DNA of 64,000 nt from Bog-532 sp963720945 (GTDB lineage Bacteria > Actinomycetota > Actinomycetes > Streptosporangiales > Streptosporangiaceae): positions 186,001-250,000 of the forward strand of contig CAVRHH010000031.1 of the NCBI GenBank assembly GCA_963720945.1. Reading direction: 5' to 3'. The notes beneath the pieces were generated by a model. That model was not told the origin of the DNA. It did not search any database and saw only the letters and a list, made by a program, of their open reading frames with translations. A program made the translations under genes and the position numbers. This document shows positions 51,352-60,895 of this stretch, in pieces. Each line of letters opens with the position of its first letter. Position 1 is the first letter of the stretch.

Positions 51352-52209
51352 TCAACTGAGGAGTCGGGGTACCAACTCGGGGTCGTTGAAGATGTCGATC
51401 GCGGTGATCCGGCCGTCGCGGACTGTGAAGGCCAGCACGGCGAAGGGCGCGCCGTCCTGGTAGGCGACAACGCCAGCGCTGCCGTTGACCAGCGCCGGCT
51501 GTACCCCGGCGACGTGGCGGCCCGCCGCCAGTGCCCCGCGGCTGACCTGCTCGGGGCCGTTGAGCACCATCGGCGCGCCGTCGCGGCGGTGGGCGCGCAG
51601 TACCACCTCCGGATCGAGGATCGCGACCAGGGCGTCGAGGTCTCCGTCGCGGGCGGCGGCGAAGTAGGCCTCGACCGCCACTCGCTGGGCGGCGAGATTC
51701 GGCTCCGGCGGCGGGGCGCTGACGTGCACCTCGCGGCGTGCGCGGCTCGCCAGCTGGCGGGCGGCGTCCGGCGAGCGGTCCAGCAGCTCGGCGATCTCCC
51801 CGAACGGCACGGAGAACATGTCGTGCAGGACAAAGGCAACGCGCTCGGCCGGGCTGAGCGCGTCCAGCACCACCTGCAGCGCGATCCCGACCGCATCCGC
51901 GATCAGCGCCTGATACTCGGGGTTGGACTCATCCTCGGCCGCGACCACCGGCTCGGGCAGGAACCCGTTGAGCGGCCGCTCCGACAGTGGCCGGCGGGAG
52001 CGCAGCAGGTTCAGCCCGATCCGCCCGACGACCGTGGTCAGCCAGGCCTCCAGGTTCTCGATCGCGGCCACATCGCGGCCCTGGAGCCGCAGCCAGGTCT
52101 CCTGCACGGCGTCCTCGGCCTCTGTCAGCGAGCCGAGGATCCGGTAGGCGATCCCGAGCAGTCGCGGGCGCTGCGCGTCAAAGCGATCGGCTAGTTCAAG
52201 CTGGTCCAT
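51352..52209 (-). CDS. ECF41-type RNA polymerase sigma factor
   Basis: A 285-residue sigma factor. Region 2 covers about residues 10-80 (LLGIAYRILGSLTEAEDAVQ, WLTTVVGRIGLNLLRS). Region 4 is at about 110-165 (LSPAERVAFVLHDMF, FGEIAELLDRSPDAARQLAS). A SnoaL-like domain follows (AVEAYFAAARDGDLDALVAI) and ends with NDPELVPRL, near the ECF41 NPDKL-type motif. ECF41 proteins use this tail for self-control. It is divergent from a carboxymuconolactone-decarboxylase-family gene, the classical ECF41 target. Confidence 0.93.
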   Translation of the reverse strand: MDQLELADRFDAQRPRLLGIAYRILGSLTEAEDAVQETWLRLQGRDVAAIENLEAWLTTVVGRIGLNLLRSRRPLSERPLNGFLPEPVVAAEDESNPEYQALIADAVGIALQVVLDALSPAERVAFVLHDMFSVPFGEIAELLDRSPDAARQLASRARREVHVSAPPPEPNLAAQRVAVEAYFAAARDGDLDALVAILDPEVVLRAHRRDGAPMVLNGPEQVSRGALAAGRHVAGVQPALVNGSAGVVAYQDGAPFAVLAFTVRDGRITAIDIFNDPELVPRLLS

Positions 52210-52236
52210 GTCACATCCGGTGCCGGTGGCGGGTCA
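52209..52236 (+). promoter_or_regulatory. Candidate ECF41-dependent promoter
   Basis: TGTCACA (52209-52215) matches the published ECF41 -35 element. After about 16-17 bases, GGTC or GTCA replaces the CGTC -10. It points at the CMD gene and overlaps the sigma factor start codon on the other strand, which would allow cross-control. Confidence 0.6.
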
Positions 52237-52284
52237 TACCGCTGAGACCCCGCAACACCAAGCTACGTGACAGGAGGGTGCCCG

Positions 52285-52893
52285 ATGGCACGCATCGAAG
52301 GTGTTCCCAACCCGCCGCTGATGGCGAAGCTCGCCGCCCGCTTCATGCCCAAGGCGATGAAGAAGATGACCGGCCGCGATCCGCAACTCAACGCCGGCAC
52401 CGAGCCGCTCATGATCTGGGCGTACAAGCCGAAGCTGATGATGGCGATGGGCAAGTACAACCAGGCGGTGCGCAAACCCGGTGAAGTAGATGAGCGGATC
52501 AGGAACCTGGTGGAGCTGAAGGGCGCACAGATGATCGGCTGCGAGTTCTGCGTGGATCTGGGATCGCAGATCTGCCGGAACTCGGGCTTCTCCGACGCTG
52601 AGCTGCTGGCACTCCCCAGCTACCGGGCGAGCGAGCTGTTCACCGAGCGCGAGAAGACCGCCCTGGACTATGCGGTGGCGGTCATGCGCACCCCCGTCGA
52701 GATGACCGACACGCTGTTCCGCCGCGCCCAGCAGCACTTCTCAAACGACCAACTGGTGGAGATCACGGCGCTGCTGACGCTCGTCAACCTCGACCGCTTC
52801 AACGCCGCCTTCGGGATCGGCTCCGCAGGGTACTCCGCGGGGATGGTCTGCCTGGTGCCCGACCGGCCGGAGGTCGGCACGGTTGGGGCGTGA
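52285..52893 (+). CDS. Carboxymuconolactone decarboxylase (AhpD-like) family protein
   Basis: A 202-residue all-helical protein. The active CxxC is C86-E-F-C89 within GCEFCVDLGSQICRNSG, as in AhpD-like peroxidase or reductase proteins. ATG 52285 has AGGAGGG upstream. In other actinobacteria, ECF41 sigma factors drive exactly such CMD genes, and the divergent layout with TGTCACA between them supports that here. Confidence 0.92.
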   Translation: MARIEGVPNPPLMAKLAARFMPKAMKKMTGRDPQLNAGTEPLMIWAYKPKLMMAMGKYNQAVRKPGEVDERIRNLVELKGAQMIGCEFCVDLGSQICRNSGFSDAELLALPSYRASELFTEREKTALDYAVAVMRTPVEMTDTLFRRAQQHFSNDQLVEITALLTLVNLDRFNAAFGIGSAGYSAGMVCLVPDRPEVGTVGA

Positions 52894-52894
52894 C

Positions 52895-53110
52895 ATTCCC
52901 GCAGGAGCAGCCCGGGCCTGGCGAGCGCCTCTTGGGCGAGGTCGGCGATCGCTGCGGCCACTCCCGGCGGGTCCGCCATCATGTGGAGGTGCTCGCCGTC
53001 CAGTACCCGGGTCGGCGAGCCCAGTTCGCGCGCGGTTCCCAGCTCCCGTGAATAGCCCTTGCCGAATGCCAGGTACGCCCGCGCCGAGATCGACGCCGAC
53101 GACATCGCCC
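52895..53110 (-). pseudogene. Alpha/beta hydrolase C-terminal remnant
   Basis: On the minus strand, about 65 codons read like the end of an alpha/beta hydrolase (RVLDGEHLHMMADPPGVAAA, IADLAQEALARPGLLL), with the family's DGEHLHMM histidine loop. The nucleophile part is missing. It lies directly after the converging CMD gene. Confidence 0.55.
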
Positions 53111-53244
53111 TGCTCTACCGCCAGCTCGGCTTCACCACCGTCGTCGAGGGACTGGACCTGGTTGAGCAGGCATACCCAGGGCGGCCGATCCCGGCGAAGG
53201 TGCGGTTCCTCCTCACCGAGATCGTGGACTCGATGCAGCACTGA
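53059..53244 (+). other. Short unrecognised open frame
   Basis: Sixty-one codons (RAEIDADDIALLYRQLGF, TTVVEGLDLVEQAYPG, PIPAKVRFLLTEIVDSMQ) with protein-like composition ending in a natural stop. I do not recognise it. It may be the C-terminal end of a lost gene, because it overlaps the hydrolase remnant on the other strand and has no clear ribosome site. Confidence 0.35.
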
Positions 53245-53324
53245 CCACCGCAAGGAGGCTGCCGGGATGATCCGCTACTGACGATCAAGGAGAATCGCCG
53301 GTCGGGATCACACCTGCAACGGAC

Positions 53325-54139
53325 TTCGGCCTGAGCATCGCGAGTACCACGCGGGTCTACGACTACCTACCGAAACTACGATTACATGCTGGGCGGAAAG
53401 GACAACTTCGCCGCCGATCGCCGGCTCGTTCAGTCCGCGCTGCGCCTGACGCCTGATGCGCCGGTCGGCGGGCGGGCCAACCGGGCCTTCCTGCGCCGGG
53501 TGGTCCACTATCTGGTCGGCGAAGCGGGCATCAGCCAGCTCCTCGACATCGGCTCGGGCCTGCCCACCCAGGGCAACGTGCACGAAGTCGCCCAGGAGAT
53601 CAACCGGTCGGTGCGGACCGTCTACGTCGACAACGATCCGGTCGTCTACATCCATGGGCAAGCCTTGCTGGCTGACGCGCGGACCACCGAGGTCGTCACC
53701 GCCGACGTGCGCCGGCCTGCGGAAATCCTGGACCACCCGACCGTCCGCCAGTTCATCGACTTCAGCCAGCCGGTCGGCCTGCTGATGCTGGCGATCTTGC
53801 ATCACATCAACGACGACGAGGACCCGCCCGGCATCGTGGCCGCCCTCCGCGACGCGATGCCGCGCGGCAGCTATCTGGCCATTTCCAGCTTCCGGATGCC
53901 CGGGACCGGAACTGGCTGAGCCGCGGGCCAAGAGCATGGAGATGGAGCGGCTGTTCAACGAGCAGCTCGGCACCGGCCGGTGGCGGAGCGACGAGGCTAT
54001 CCTCGGCTGGTTCGGCGACTGGGAGCTGATCCCGCCGGGTCTGGTGCCGCCGTGGGACTGGCGCCCGGACGAGGATGCGGGTCTGCCCGACGAGTCGATC
54101 TATCAGGCCTTCGTCGGCGGTGTCGCGCGGAAGACCTGA
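53325..54139 (+). pseudogene. DUF574-type SAM-dependent methyltransferase, broken twice
   Basis: The family start TRVYDYL appears at 53347, then a near-duplicate of about 19 bp shifts the frame and NYDYMLGGKDNFAADR resumes. The core is intact (LLDIGSGLPTQGNVHEVAQ, TVYVDNDPVV, FSQPVGLLMLAILHHI). A second single-base shift near 53905 ends the frame at 53919, but the true C-terminus continues in another frame (FNEQLGTGRWRSDEAILGWF, GGVARK) to 54139. Without repair the protein cannot be full length. Confidence 0.82.
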
Positions 54140-54151
54140 CCGCTGCGTCCG

Positions 54152-54877
54152 TTACATCCGCCCGAACCGGTCCCGCCGGGCGCGCCGCCCGGCCCGCCGT
54201 TCGTCCAGCCGGGCCCGCCGATCGTCCAGCCGGGCGTGCCGCTCGTCGAACCGCGTCTGCCGGTCCCCGGGCTGGTCCGCGCGGGGCCGCCGCCCGCCGC
54301 CGCCCCGCCGGATCCGGATCCCGCCGACCAGGGAGTACGCGCGGATATGGATGGTGGGCGCGCCCGGCCCCGGATCCGGCGCCCCCTCGACCTGGGTGCC
54401 GCCGATCAGGCTCACCCCGGAGGCGTCCACCCGGATGCCGTAAGGGATCCGCGCCCGCACCCCGCCGACCAGCGACAGCTTGGTCAGCGTGACGTCCGGG
54501 GCGGCCAGCTCGGCCTGGCTCAGATCCAGCCGCGCCCCGCCGACCAGGGTGATCACGATAACGTGCCGGCCCATCCGCCACGGCCCGAACACGTTCAGCC
54601 CGCCGATCGGCGTGACGTGCCAGGACGGCCCGGCCTGGCTGCCCAGGGCGACGGCGTTCCCGGCGTGGCCGGGGCTGGCGGGCAGATCGGAGAGCAGCCG
54701 GTCCAGTTCGGCCCGGGTCCGGGCCGTGGTCGCGTCCTCCATCCGCTGGCTGAACTCCTCCAGCGTCAGCCGCCCCTCGCCGGCCGCCTGGCTGAGCCGC
54801 TCGACGGTCGCGTCCCGCTCGGCGTCCGACGCCCGGACGCCCCCGGCCGGCTCGCCGTGGCCTGTGGTCTCGCCCAC
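54152..54877 (-). CDS. DUF1707 and LiaF-like domain protein
   Basis: A 241-residue protein from GTG 54875-54877. Residues 12-65 are a DUF1707 domain (VRASDAERDATVERLSQA, GRLTLEEFSQRMEDAT). After a linker come beta-helix-like turns with repeated VGG and IGG (ITLVGGARLDLSQAEL, KLSLVGGVRARIP, GVSLIGGTQVEG), as in LiaF C-terminal domains of cell-envelope stress systems. The last 45 residues are Arg/Asp-rich repeats (FDERHARLDDRRARLDER). It has no membrane segment. Confidence 0.88.
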   Translation of the reverse strand: MGETTGHGEPAGGVRASDAERDATVERLSQAAGEGRLTLEEFSQRMEDATTARTRAELDRLLSDLPASPGHAGNAVALGSQAGPSWHVTPIGGLNVFGPWRMGRHVIVITLVGGARLDLSQAELAAPDVTLTKLSLVGGVRARIPYGIRVDASGVSLIGGTQVEGAPDPGPGAPTIHIRAYSLVGGIRIRRGGGGRRPRADQPGDRQTRFDERHARLDDRRARLDERRAGRRARRDRFGRM

Positions 54878-55022
54878 TAATGCTCCCGCCTCTGGCGCCG
54901 TAACGTGTCCGCGACCACGATAACCGCCGGCCCACGCGCCTTTCCCGCGCCGCAGGTAGGCCCCTGCCCCCGGCCAGCCGGGCCGCGCGGGTCAGGGACC
55001 ACCTACCCCAGGGTGGGGGTTC

Positions 55023-56040
55023 TCACCCGCTTTTGCCCGCCGCCCGCATCGTTGCTCTCGCCGGGTCCGGGGCCGGGGCCGGGGCACGCTCCGCGGCCGG
55101 GTCTGGGACTGCCCGCAGTTCACCCGCCCGGACCAGGATGATTCCGGCGAGAATGAACACGCCGCCGAGGAACTGCAGTGGCGATGGCAGCTGGCCGAGC
55201 AGCAGCCAGGCGAACAGGATCGCGAACAGGACCTCGGCCATGCCGATGAACGAGGCGAGCTTGGCCCCGCCGGCGGGCCGCGCCGATGCCTGCCACGTAA
55301 GCGACGACCGCGGCCAGGAGGGACAGCCCGAGCACCGGCACGATCCAGCTGACCCGGTGACCGAGGAAGCTGACGTCGGTGGTCGTGGCGGTCATCGGCA
55401 GCACGCCGATCCCGCCGAGCGCGGCCAGAGCGGCCGCGCCCACGCACATCCCGCCCCAGGCCATCACGATCGGCGGCAGCGGCTCATCGGCGGACGCCGA
55501 CAGTACGAAGTAGATGGCCAGGCCCACCGCGGCCAGCAAGCCCCACATGACCCCGGTCAGGTCGATCCGCGCCGCGCCGGTCAGGCCGAGCACCAGGATC
55601 AGCCCGGCGATCGCCGACGCCGTGCCGATGACGGTGAGCCGGCGGGGCCGCTCCCCGTGCCGCAGCCACAGCCAGCCGACGACCAGGACCGTGCCCAGGT
55701 ACTCCAGCAGCAGAGCCACGCCGACCGGTATCCGCTGCACGGCGTTGAAGTAGAACAGCTGGCAGCCCGCGACCGCGATCAGCCCGTAGGCGGCCACCCG
55801 CGGCGCCGCCCGGCGGAGCAGGTGCCACCGGCCGCGCAACTGCACCAGGGCCGGTGCGGTGAGGATCAGCGCCGACACCGCGATGCGGGTTCCCGCGGCC
55901 GCCGCGGGGCTCCAGCCGGCGTGGATCAGCGACGAGGCGAACGTGCCCGACGTGCCGAACGTCGCCGCCGAGAGCACCGCGAGCGCCAGGCCCACGCCCC
56001 CCGGGCCGGATCGGGTGGCCCGTGCCCCAGCGACCCTCAC
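55023..56040 (-). CDS. EamA/RhaT-type transporter (DMT family), frameshifted
   Basis: About 330 residues when joined, with ten hydrophobic segments in two EamA halves (AVLSAATFGTSGTFASSL, FYFNAVQRIPVGVALLLEYL, WGLLAAVGLAIYFVLSA). Near 55272, within a CCGCCGGCGGGG run, homology changes frame and continues GAKLASFIGMAEVLFAILFA, WLLLGQLPSPLQFLGG, to 55023. One base would restore the protein. Exports or imports a small metabolite; substrate unknown. Confidence 0.8.
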
Positions 56041-56131
56041 CGCCGTCCTCCCGCCCTCGTCCCGCCGCTCGTCGCGCGGGTGCGCCTTGACGCTAGCCAG
56101 GCGTCAGGTAATGAGTCAAGGGCAATTTTGC

Positions 56132-57418
56132 TCATGACATGCCGGCGGCCCCGGGATCGGCCTGTTCTCCGGCCCGCTTTTCGGCCTGTTCTCCGGCCCG
56201 CTTTTCGGCCAGTTCTCCGGCCTGTTCTCCGGCCTGTTCTCCGGCCTGCCGGGCACGGGGGCGCGGGTTCCCGCGCGCCCGGTTCGCGGTCAGGACGATC
56301 AGCGTCACCAGGCACGTCCCGGCAAGCAGCGAGTACGGCACGGCGTCCGTGGTCGCCTGGGCCAGGGCCCCGCTGCCGGCCGCGGCGACGCCCTGCCCCG
56401 CGGCCCAGGCCAGGTTCGTCATCCCGAAGGCCAGCCCCTGGTTGACCTGAAGCCGGTCTGCGCCGGCACTGAGCAGGGCCATAGCCGGTGTGAAGAGCGA
56501 GCCGAAGGCCGGCATGCCCAGGATGAGCAGGGCGACCAGCCACGCGGCGGGACGGAGCACCGGGGCCAGCAGGCTGACAGCCACGCCCGCGACTAGCGAG
56601 ATCCGGACCGGGACCAGCGGGTCGCCGCGGTCGGACAGCCGGCCGGCCAGCGGGGACAGGCCCGCATCGATGGCCGCCTCGGCCAGGAAGGTCGCGCCGA
56701 TGACGAGCGTCCCGGCCCCCAGCCGGCTCAGCCGCAGCGGCGCGAGCACGTCCAGCACCCCGAAGCCCAGCCCCGCGAGCATGCTCAGCCACATTCCGAT
56801 GCCGACCTGGCGGTCCCGGATCGCGGGCCAGGCCTCCCGCAACCGCTGCGGCTCGGCGCGATCCGGGCGCGGAACGATGAACGCCACCGCCATCAGGACC
56901 GCGCCCAGCACCGCGGCGCCGGAAAAGGCCGGCCCGGTTCCCGCCCGGGCCGCGATGGTGCCCACCACCGGGCCGAACAGTGCCCCGACGACGGCGGCCC
57001 CGAACGCGACGCCGAGCATCTCGCCGCGCCGCTGCGCCGGGGCGGCCCGCGCCAGCCAGGCCAGGGCGGCCGCCCAGGTGCATGCGCCGGCCACGCCTTG
57101 CACGAAGCGCGCGGCGTCCAGCACGACCGGAGCCGAGGACCAGCCGAAGATCAGCGTCGACACGCTCATCAGCACCAGCCCGAGCAGAACCACGGGGCGG
57201 TCGCCCAGGCGGGCCGCGAGCACGCCGCCCGGCAGCGCGCCGGCCAGCGTGCCGATGGGATAGGCGGCGACGAGCAGGCCCGCGCCCGATTTCGTCAGCC
57301 CGGCCGTGCTGGCGTAGTGCGGCAGCAGCGGCGTCAGAGCGGTGAAGAAGACCGTGTCCACCAGGACGAGCGCGCACACGAACGCGAGCAGGACCCGGAG
57401 CCGCGGGGTGAGTCGCAC
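56132..57418 (-). CDS. MFS transporter
   Basis: A 428-residue protein with 12 predicted membrane spans, including the loop 2-3 motif GGVLAARLGDRPVVLLG. It starts at GTG 57416-57418, directly against the stop of the MBL gene, so the two are cotranscribed. The last 40 residues are GEQA/EKRA repeats encoded by a 12-24-bp tandem repeat. Context suggests import of an aromatic substrate or export of a product of the neighbouring cluster. Confidence 0.9.
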   Translation of the reverse strand: MRLTPRLRVLLAFVCALVLVDTVFFTALTPLLPHYASTAGLTKSGAGLLVAAYPIGTLAGALPGGVLAARLGDRPVVLLGLVLMSVSTLIFGWSSAPVVLDAARFVQGVAGACTWAAALAWLARAAPAQRRGEMLGVAFGAAVVGALFGPVVGTIAARAGTGPAFSGAAVLGAVLMAVAFIVPRPDRAEPQRLREAWPAIRDRQVGIGMWLSMLAGLGFGVLDVLAPLRLSRLGAGTLVIGATFLAEAAIDAGLSPLAGRLSDRGDPLVPVRISLVAGVAVSLLAPVLRPAAWLVALLILGMPAFGSLFTPAMALLSAGADRLQVNQGLAFGMTNLAWAAGQGVAAAGSGALAQATTDAVPYSLLAGTCLVTLIVLTANRARGNPRPRARQAGEQAGEQAGELAEKRAGEQAEKRAGEQADPGAAGMS

Positions 57419-58351
57419 CTACGCGTAACAGGACAGCGGTGTGCCGCCGTTGAACGCAACCATGTCGGTGAGCGCGCCGATCACGTTCACGCCCTCGGCC
57501 GCGCCGAGGTCCGCGTACGCCCGGTGCAGGTTGCCGACGATCCGCTCGCGGTCCAGCCAGCCGCCGTAGTCGCCCAGGTCGGTCTGCCGGGCCAGTTCCA
57601 GCGGCGACAGCCCCGCGGAGATGCCGTTGCGCGCCGTGGCCAGCACGAATTCCAGGTAGCCAACAACGGTGCCGATCAGCCCGTGGTCGCACGGCGCGCC
57701 GTGGCCCGGCACGATGACCCGGGCCGGGATGGGCGCGACCATGCTGGTCAGCACGTCGATCGCGCCCCGCACCGAGCCCATGAGCAGGAACGGCGTGCCG
57801 CCGTTGAACAGCAGGTCGCCGCAGAACAGCACCTGCTGCTCCGGCAGCCACACCAGGCTGTCGTTGCTGGTGTGCGCGGCCTGCCCGACGTAGCTGACCT
57901 CCAGCAGCCGGTCGTCGGACCACAGCCGTACCCGGTCGGCGAACGTGAGCGTGGGCGGCGCCAGCGTCATCTCGCCCCAGTCCACCGGTTCCCAGATGCC
58001 GGTGTTCCCCGGCATGCCGAGCGCGATCATCTCGGCCCGGCAGTTCTCCTGGGCGATGATCGTGGCCGTGCCGAACAGCGAGTTGCCGTAAGTGTGGTCG
58101 CCGTGGTGATGCGTGTTGATCAGCATGGTGACCGGGGCCTTGCTCACCAAGGCGATCCGGTCCAGGTAGGCGCGGGTGCGGCGCTCGGTCGAGCAGGCGT
58201 CGACACTGATCACCGAGGAGCTGCCCACTACGAAGCCGGTGTTGTTGATGTACCAGGAACCGTCCGGCTGGATGTAGGCGAAGACCCCGTCCGCCACCTC
58301 GGCCAGCTGCGGCGGCCCCAGTTCCGGATGGTCATGACCGCTCACGCTCAT
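57419..58351 (-). CDS. MBL-fold metallo-hydrolase
   Basis: A 310-residue metallo-beta-lactamase-fold enzyme from ATG 58349-58351. The dinuclear zinc motif is H81-H-H83-G-D85-H86. Later ligands are in YVGQAAHTSND, LFCGDLLFNGG and VIVPGHGAPC. The start upstream (58435) lacks conserved sequence. In this cluster it may hydrolyse a ring-cleavage product or a lactone. Adjacent to the MFS gene. Confidence 0.9.
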   Translation of the reverse strand: MSVSGHDHPELGPPQLAEVADGVFAYIQPDGSWYINNTGFVVGSSSVISVDACSTERRTRAYLDRIALVSKAPVTMLINTHHHGDHTYGNSLFGTATIIAQENCRAEMIALGMPGNTGIWEPVDWGEMTLAPPTLTFADRVRLWSDDRLLEVSYVGQAAHTSNDSLVWLPEQQVLFCGDLLFNGGTPFLLMGSVRGAIDVLTSMVAPIPARVIVPGHGAPCDHGLIGTVVGYLEFVLATARNGISAGLSPLELARQTDLGDYGGWLDRERIVGNLHRAYADLGAAEGVNVIGALTDMVAFNGGTPLSCYA

Positions 58352-58431
58352 ACGCCGAACTCTGCCACGTCCGCTCTGCCCATCCACCGCAGGGTCATCC
58401 CGTGCATGCCCCGCTCGCCGCGGGCCGGCCT

Positions 58432-59529
58432 TCATCCCCGGGCCGGCCCGCGCTCCCTGCTAGGCCGCCCCCAGCTTGTCGGCACGCCTAAGGCCGGTGC
58501 CGGGACCCACAGCCCAGGCTCCGGCGGCGTGCGGTGCCACAACGCGAACAGGTCCTCGCCGGGACCGGCCGTGCCCCAGCGGTCCGCGTACTCCGGCGAC
58601 GCGGGCCAGACCCGCGGCACCCAGGCGTCCTCGTCGGGGATCCGCTCCAGCGCGGTCGTGTACTCCACTACGAAGTCGTCCGGCCCGGCGAAGTAGGAGT
58701 ACACGTTGTCGCCGGAGCTGTGCCGCCCCGGCCCCCACAGCGGCGCGTGACCGTGCCGGACCATCCGGCCGGTGCCCCGCATGTACTCGTCGATGTCGCG
58801 CATCTCGAACGAGACGTGGTTCAGGCCGGCGTGCGGGGCGGCGGCGATCGCCAGGCTGTGATGATCGGCCGAGCAGCGCATGAACGCCATCCGGTCCTCC
58901 AGCCAGTCCGACAGCCGCAGCCCGAAGTACCGCTCGTAGAACGCCACCAGCGCCGGCGCGTCGGGGGAGTTAACGACGATGTGGCTCAGCTTGCGCGGCA
59001 CCGACTCACCGGGCTCGACCTCGCGGAACGGCTTGGCCGCGACGTCGGCGGACACCTCGACCAGCCGCCCGTCCGGGTCGAAGAAGCGGAAGCCGTACCC
59101 GCCGCCGGGCATGGCCAGGGTGCCGGGCTCGGCGGCGAGGCGGACGCCGTCGGACGCCAGCGCCGCGGCGAGCTCGTCTACGGCGGCCGGGTCCTTCGCG
59201 CCGAACGCGATCAGGTCCGTCCGCCGTTCCGGGGCCGCGCGCAGCCGGATCACGAACGGTTCCGGGCTGCCGACCGCGCCGAGGAACGTGACGCCGCCGT
59301 CGCTGCCGACCGGGTACAGGCCCCAGATGCCCTCGTAGAACGCGACGCTCTGGGCGAGGTTCTCGGTGGCCAGCGCGGCGTAGCGGACGTGCGTGATCGG
59401 CGAGCGCCGGGCCAGCTCGGACGGCCGCATCCCGGTGGGCGCGAGGGCGGGCGGCAGCGGCGGCCCGGGCCGCGGAGGCGGCGGCACGGCGCCGTCGAGG
59501 GCCCGCGGGCCGAACGACGTGGTGGTCAC
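58432..59529 (-). CDS. Extradiol ring-cleavage dioxygenase (VOC type, catechol 2,3-dioxygenase-like)
   Basis: A 365-residue two-domain type I extradiol dioxygenase. Iron ligands of the C-terminal domain are visible: H183 (LSHIVVNSPD), H238 (LNHVSFEM) and E289 (FVVEYTTAL). GTG 59527-59529 has GGAG seven bases upstream. It would open a catechol-type ring next to the hydroxyls. It lies downstream of the FAD monooxygenase gene, which could make its substrate. Confidence 0.9.
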   Translation of the reverse strand: MTTTSFGPRALDGAVPPPPRPGPPLPPALAPTGMRPSELARRSPITHVRYAALATENLAQSVAFYEGIWGLYPVGSDGGVTFLGAVGSPEPFVIRLRAAPERRTDLIAFGAKDPAAVDELAAALASDGVRLAAEPGTLAMPGGGYGFRFFDPDGRLVEVSADVAAKPFREVEPGESVPRKLSHIVVNSPDAPALVAFYERYFGLRLSDWLEDRMAFMRCSADHHSLAIAAAPHAGLNHVSFEMRDIDEYMRGTGRMVRHGHAPLWGPGRHSSGDNVYSYFAGPDDFVVEYTTALERIPDEDAWVPRVWPASPEYADRWGTAGPGEDLFALWHRTPPEPGLWVPAPALGVPTSWGRPSRERGPARG

Positions 59530-59615
59530 GGGAACACTCCAGATCTCGGGTCGGGCCGGCGCGGGTGGCAGGCCGGCCGGGCGCTTCCCGGCCGAGCCGG
59601 CCGGGAAGCGCCCGG

Positions 59616-60755
59616 TCAGGCGGGCTGGTTCAGGATGGCCTCCACGACGTGCGTCTGTTCCACTAGGTGGTCGCGCATGCCCTGCACCGACGCGCCGTAG
59701 TTGTCGGCGTTGATGCTCATCTCGGCCTCCAGGATGCCGCGGGAGACGTCCTGGACGAGCCGGGCCCGCGGGAACCGGCGCTGCTCGAAGGCCCGCAGCC
59801 GGTCCTCGAGCGGGCCGCCGGAATCGAGCACGTCGGCCAGCACGACCCCGTCCTCGAGCGCCATCCCGGCCCCCTGGGTCAGGTGCGGCGCGCACGCGTG
59901 CGCGGCGTCGCCCAGGATCCCGATCCGCCCGGAGAACCAAGGCAGCGGGAGCAGGACGTCGGAGATCGGGCTGTAGACGATGTCGTCCGTGGGCCGCAGG
60001 CCGTCCCGCACCTCGCCCGGCAGCGCACCGAACGGCGCCATCCGGGAGCGCACGATGCCGGCGAAGTCTTCCGGCCGGTGGCTGACCCCCGCCAGATCTG
60101 GCGTCACCACGAACATGTACATGGTCTCTTTGCTGAGCGGGATGTACCCCGCCTTGACCCCGAGCGCCTGGTAGACGCGCACCCCGTCGACGTACCCCGG
60201 CCGGGGCAGCGTCACCCGGAAGACCCCGAACCCGGAGTAGACCGCGTCGTGGGCCGGCCCGAAGACCGCGCGCCGGGTGGCGGACTTGATCCCGTCGAAC
60301 GCCGCGACCAGGTCGTAGGACTCCTGCCGCCCGTCGGTGAAGCGCACGTCGACGGCCCGGCCGGTGTCGGTGAACTGCTCGATCGTCGTGCCGTAGCTGA
60401 TCTTGACGTCGTGCCGCTCGGCCGCGCCGATCAGGATGCGATGCAGGTTCAGCCGGGATAGCGCGGTATTGGCCGGAACGCCGTCGCCGCCCAGGATGCA
60501 GGGCACGTGCACGATCAGCTCACCGTCGGCGGCGTAGAAGTCGGTGTGGTCGAACTCGCAGCCGACGGCGCGGATCTCGTCGAGGACCCCCAGCGAGTCC
60601 AGCGCGCGCAGGCTGTTGGCGGGCTGGTTGATGCCGACGCCGTAGAGCGACAGCTCGGGCTTGATCTCCACCAGATCGACACCGAAACCCTGCTGGCGCA
60701 GGGCGATCGACGCGCCGAGGCCGCCGATCCCCGCGCCCAGGACCAATATTCTCAC
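59616..60755 (-). CDS. FAD-dependent aromatic monooxygenase
   Basis: A 379-residue PHBH-fold hydroxylase from GTG 60753-60755 with GGGGAGG upstream. N-terminal FAD loop VLGAGIGGLGAS; DG motif (VAAFDGIKSATRRAVFG); GD motif (GRIGILGDAAHACAPHLTQG). It uses NAD(P)H and oxygen to hydroxylate a ring. First gene of the minus-strand half of the aromatic cluster, divergent from LysR. Confidence 0.92.
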   Translation of the reverse strand: MRILVLGAGIGGLGASIALRQQGFGVDLVEIKPELSLYGVGINQPANSLRALDSLGVLDEIRAVGCEFDHTDFYAADGELIVHVPCILGGDGVPANTALSRLNLHRILIGAAERHDVKISYGTTIEQFTDTGRAVDVRFTDGRQESYDLVAAFDGIKSATRRAVFGPAHDAVYSGFGVFRVTLPRPGYVDGVRVYQALGVKAGYIPLSKETMYMFVVTPDLAGVSHRPEDFAGIVRSRMAPFGALPGEVRDGLRPTDDIVYSPISDVLLPLPWFSGRIGILGDAAHACAPHLTQGAGMALEDGVVLADVLDSGGPLEDRLRAFEQRRFPRARLVQDVSRGILEAEMSINADNYGASVQGMRDHLVEQTHVVEAILNQPA

Positions 60756-60842
60756 CGGAGCCTCCCCATGCGACACCGCTGACTTGCTTACTGGCGAAGG
60801 TAGGGTGGCGGACCTGGCCAGCGACAGCAGCATTTCGTGATG

Positions 60843-60868
60843 CCTATCATCGATGTCATCGATATAGG
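60843..60868. promoter_or_regulatory. LysR-type operator in the divergent promoter
   Basis: ATCGAT-GTC-ATCGAT (60849-60863) is a perfect palindrome with the T-N11-A form of LysR sites, and CCTAT/ATAGG extends it outward (with one extra base). It lies 33 bp before the LysR start and 88 bp before the monooxygenase start, so it can serve both. Confidence 0.75.
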
Positions 60869-60895
60869 CGATGTCTCCTGGCGGGATACAGGCGA

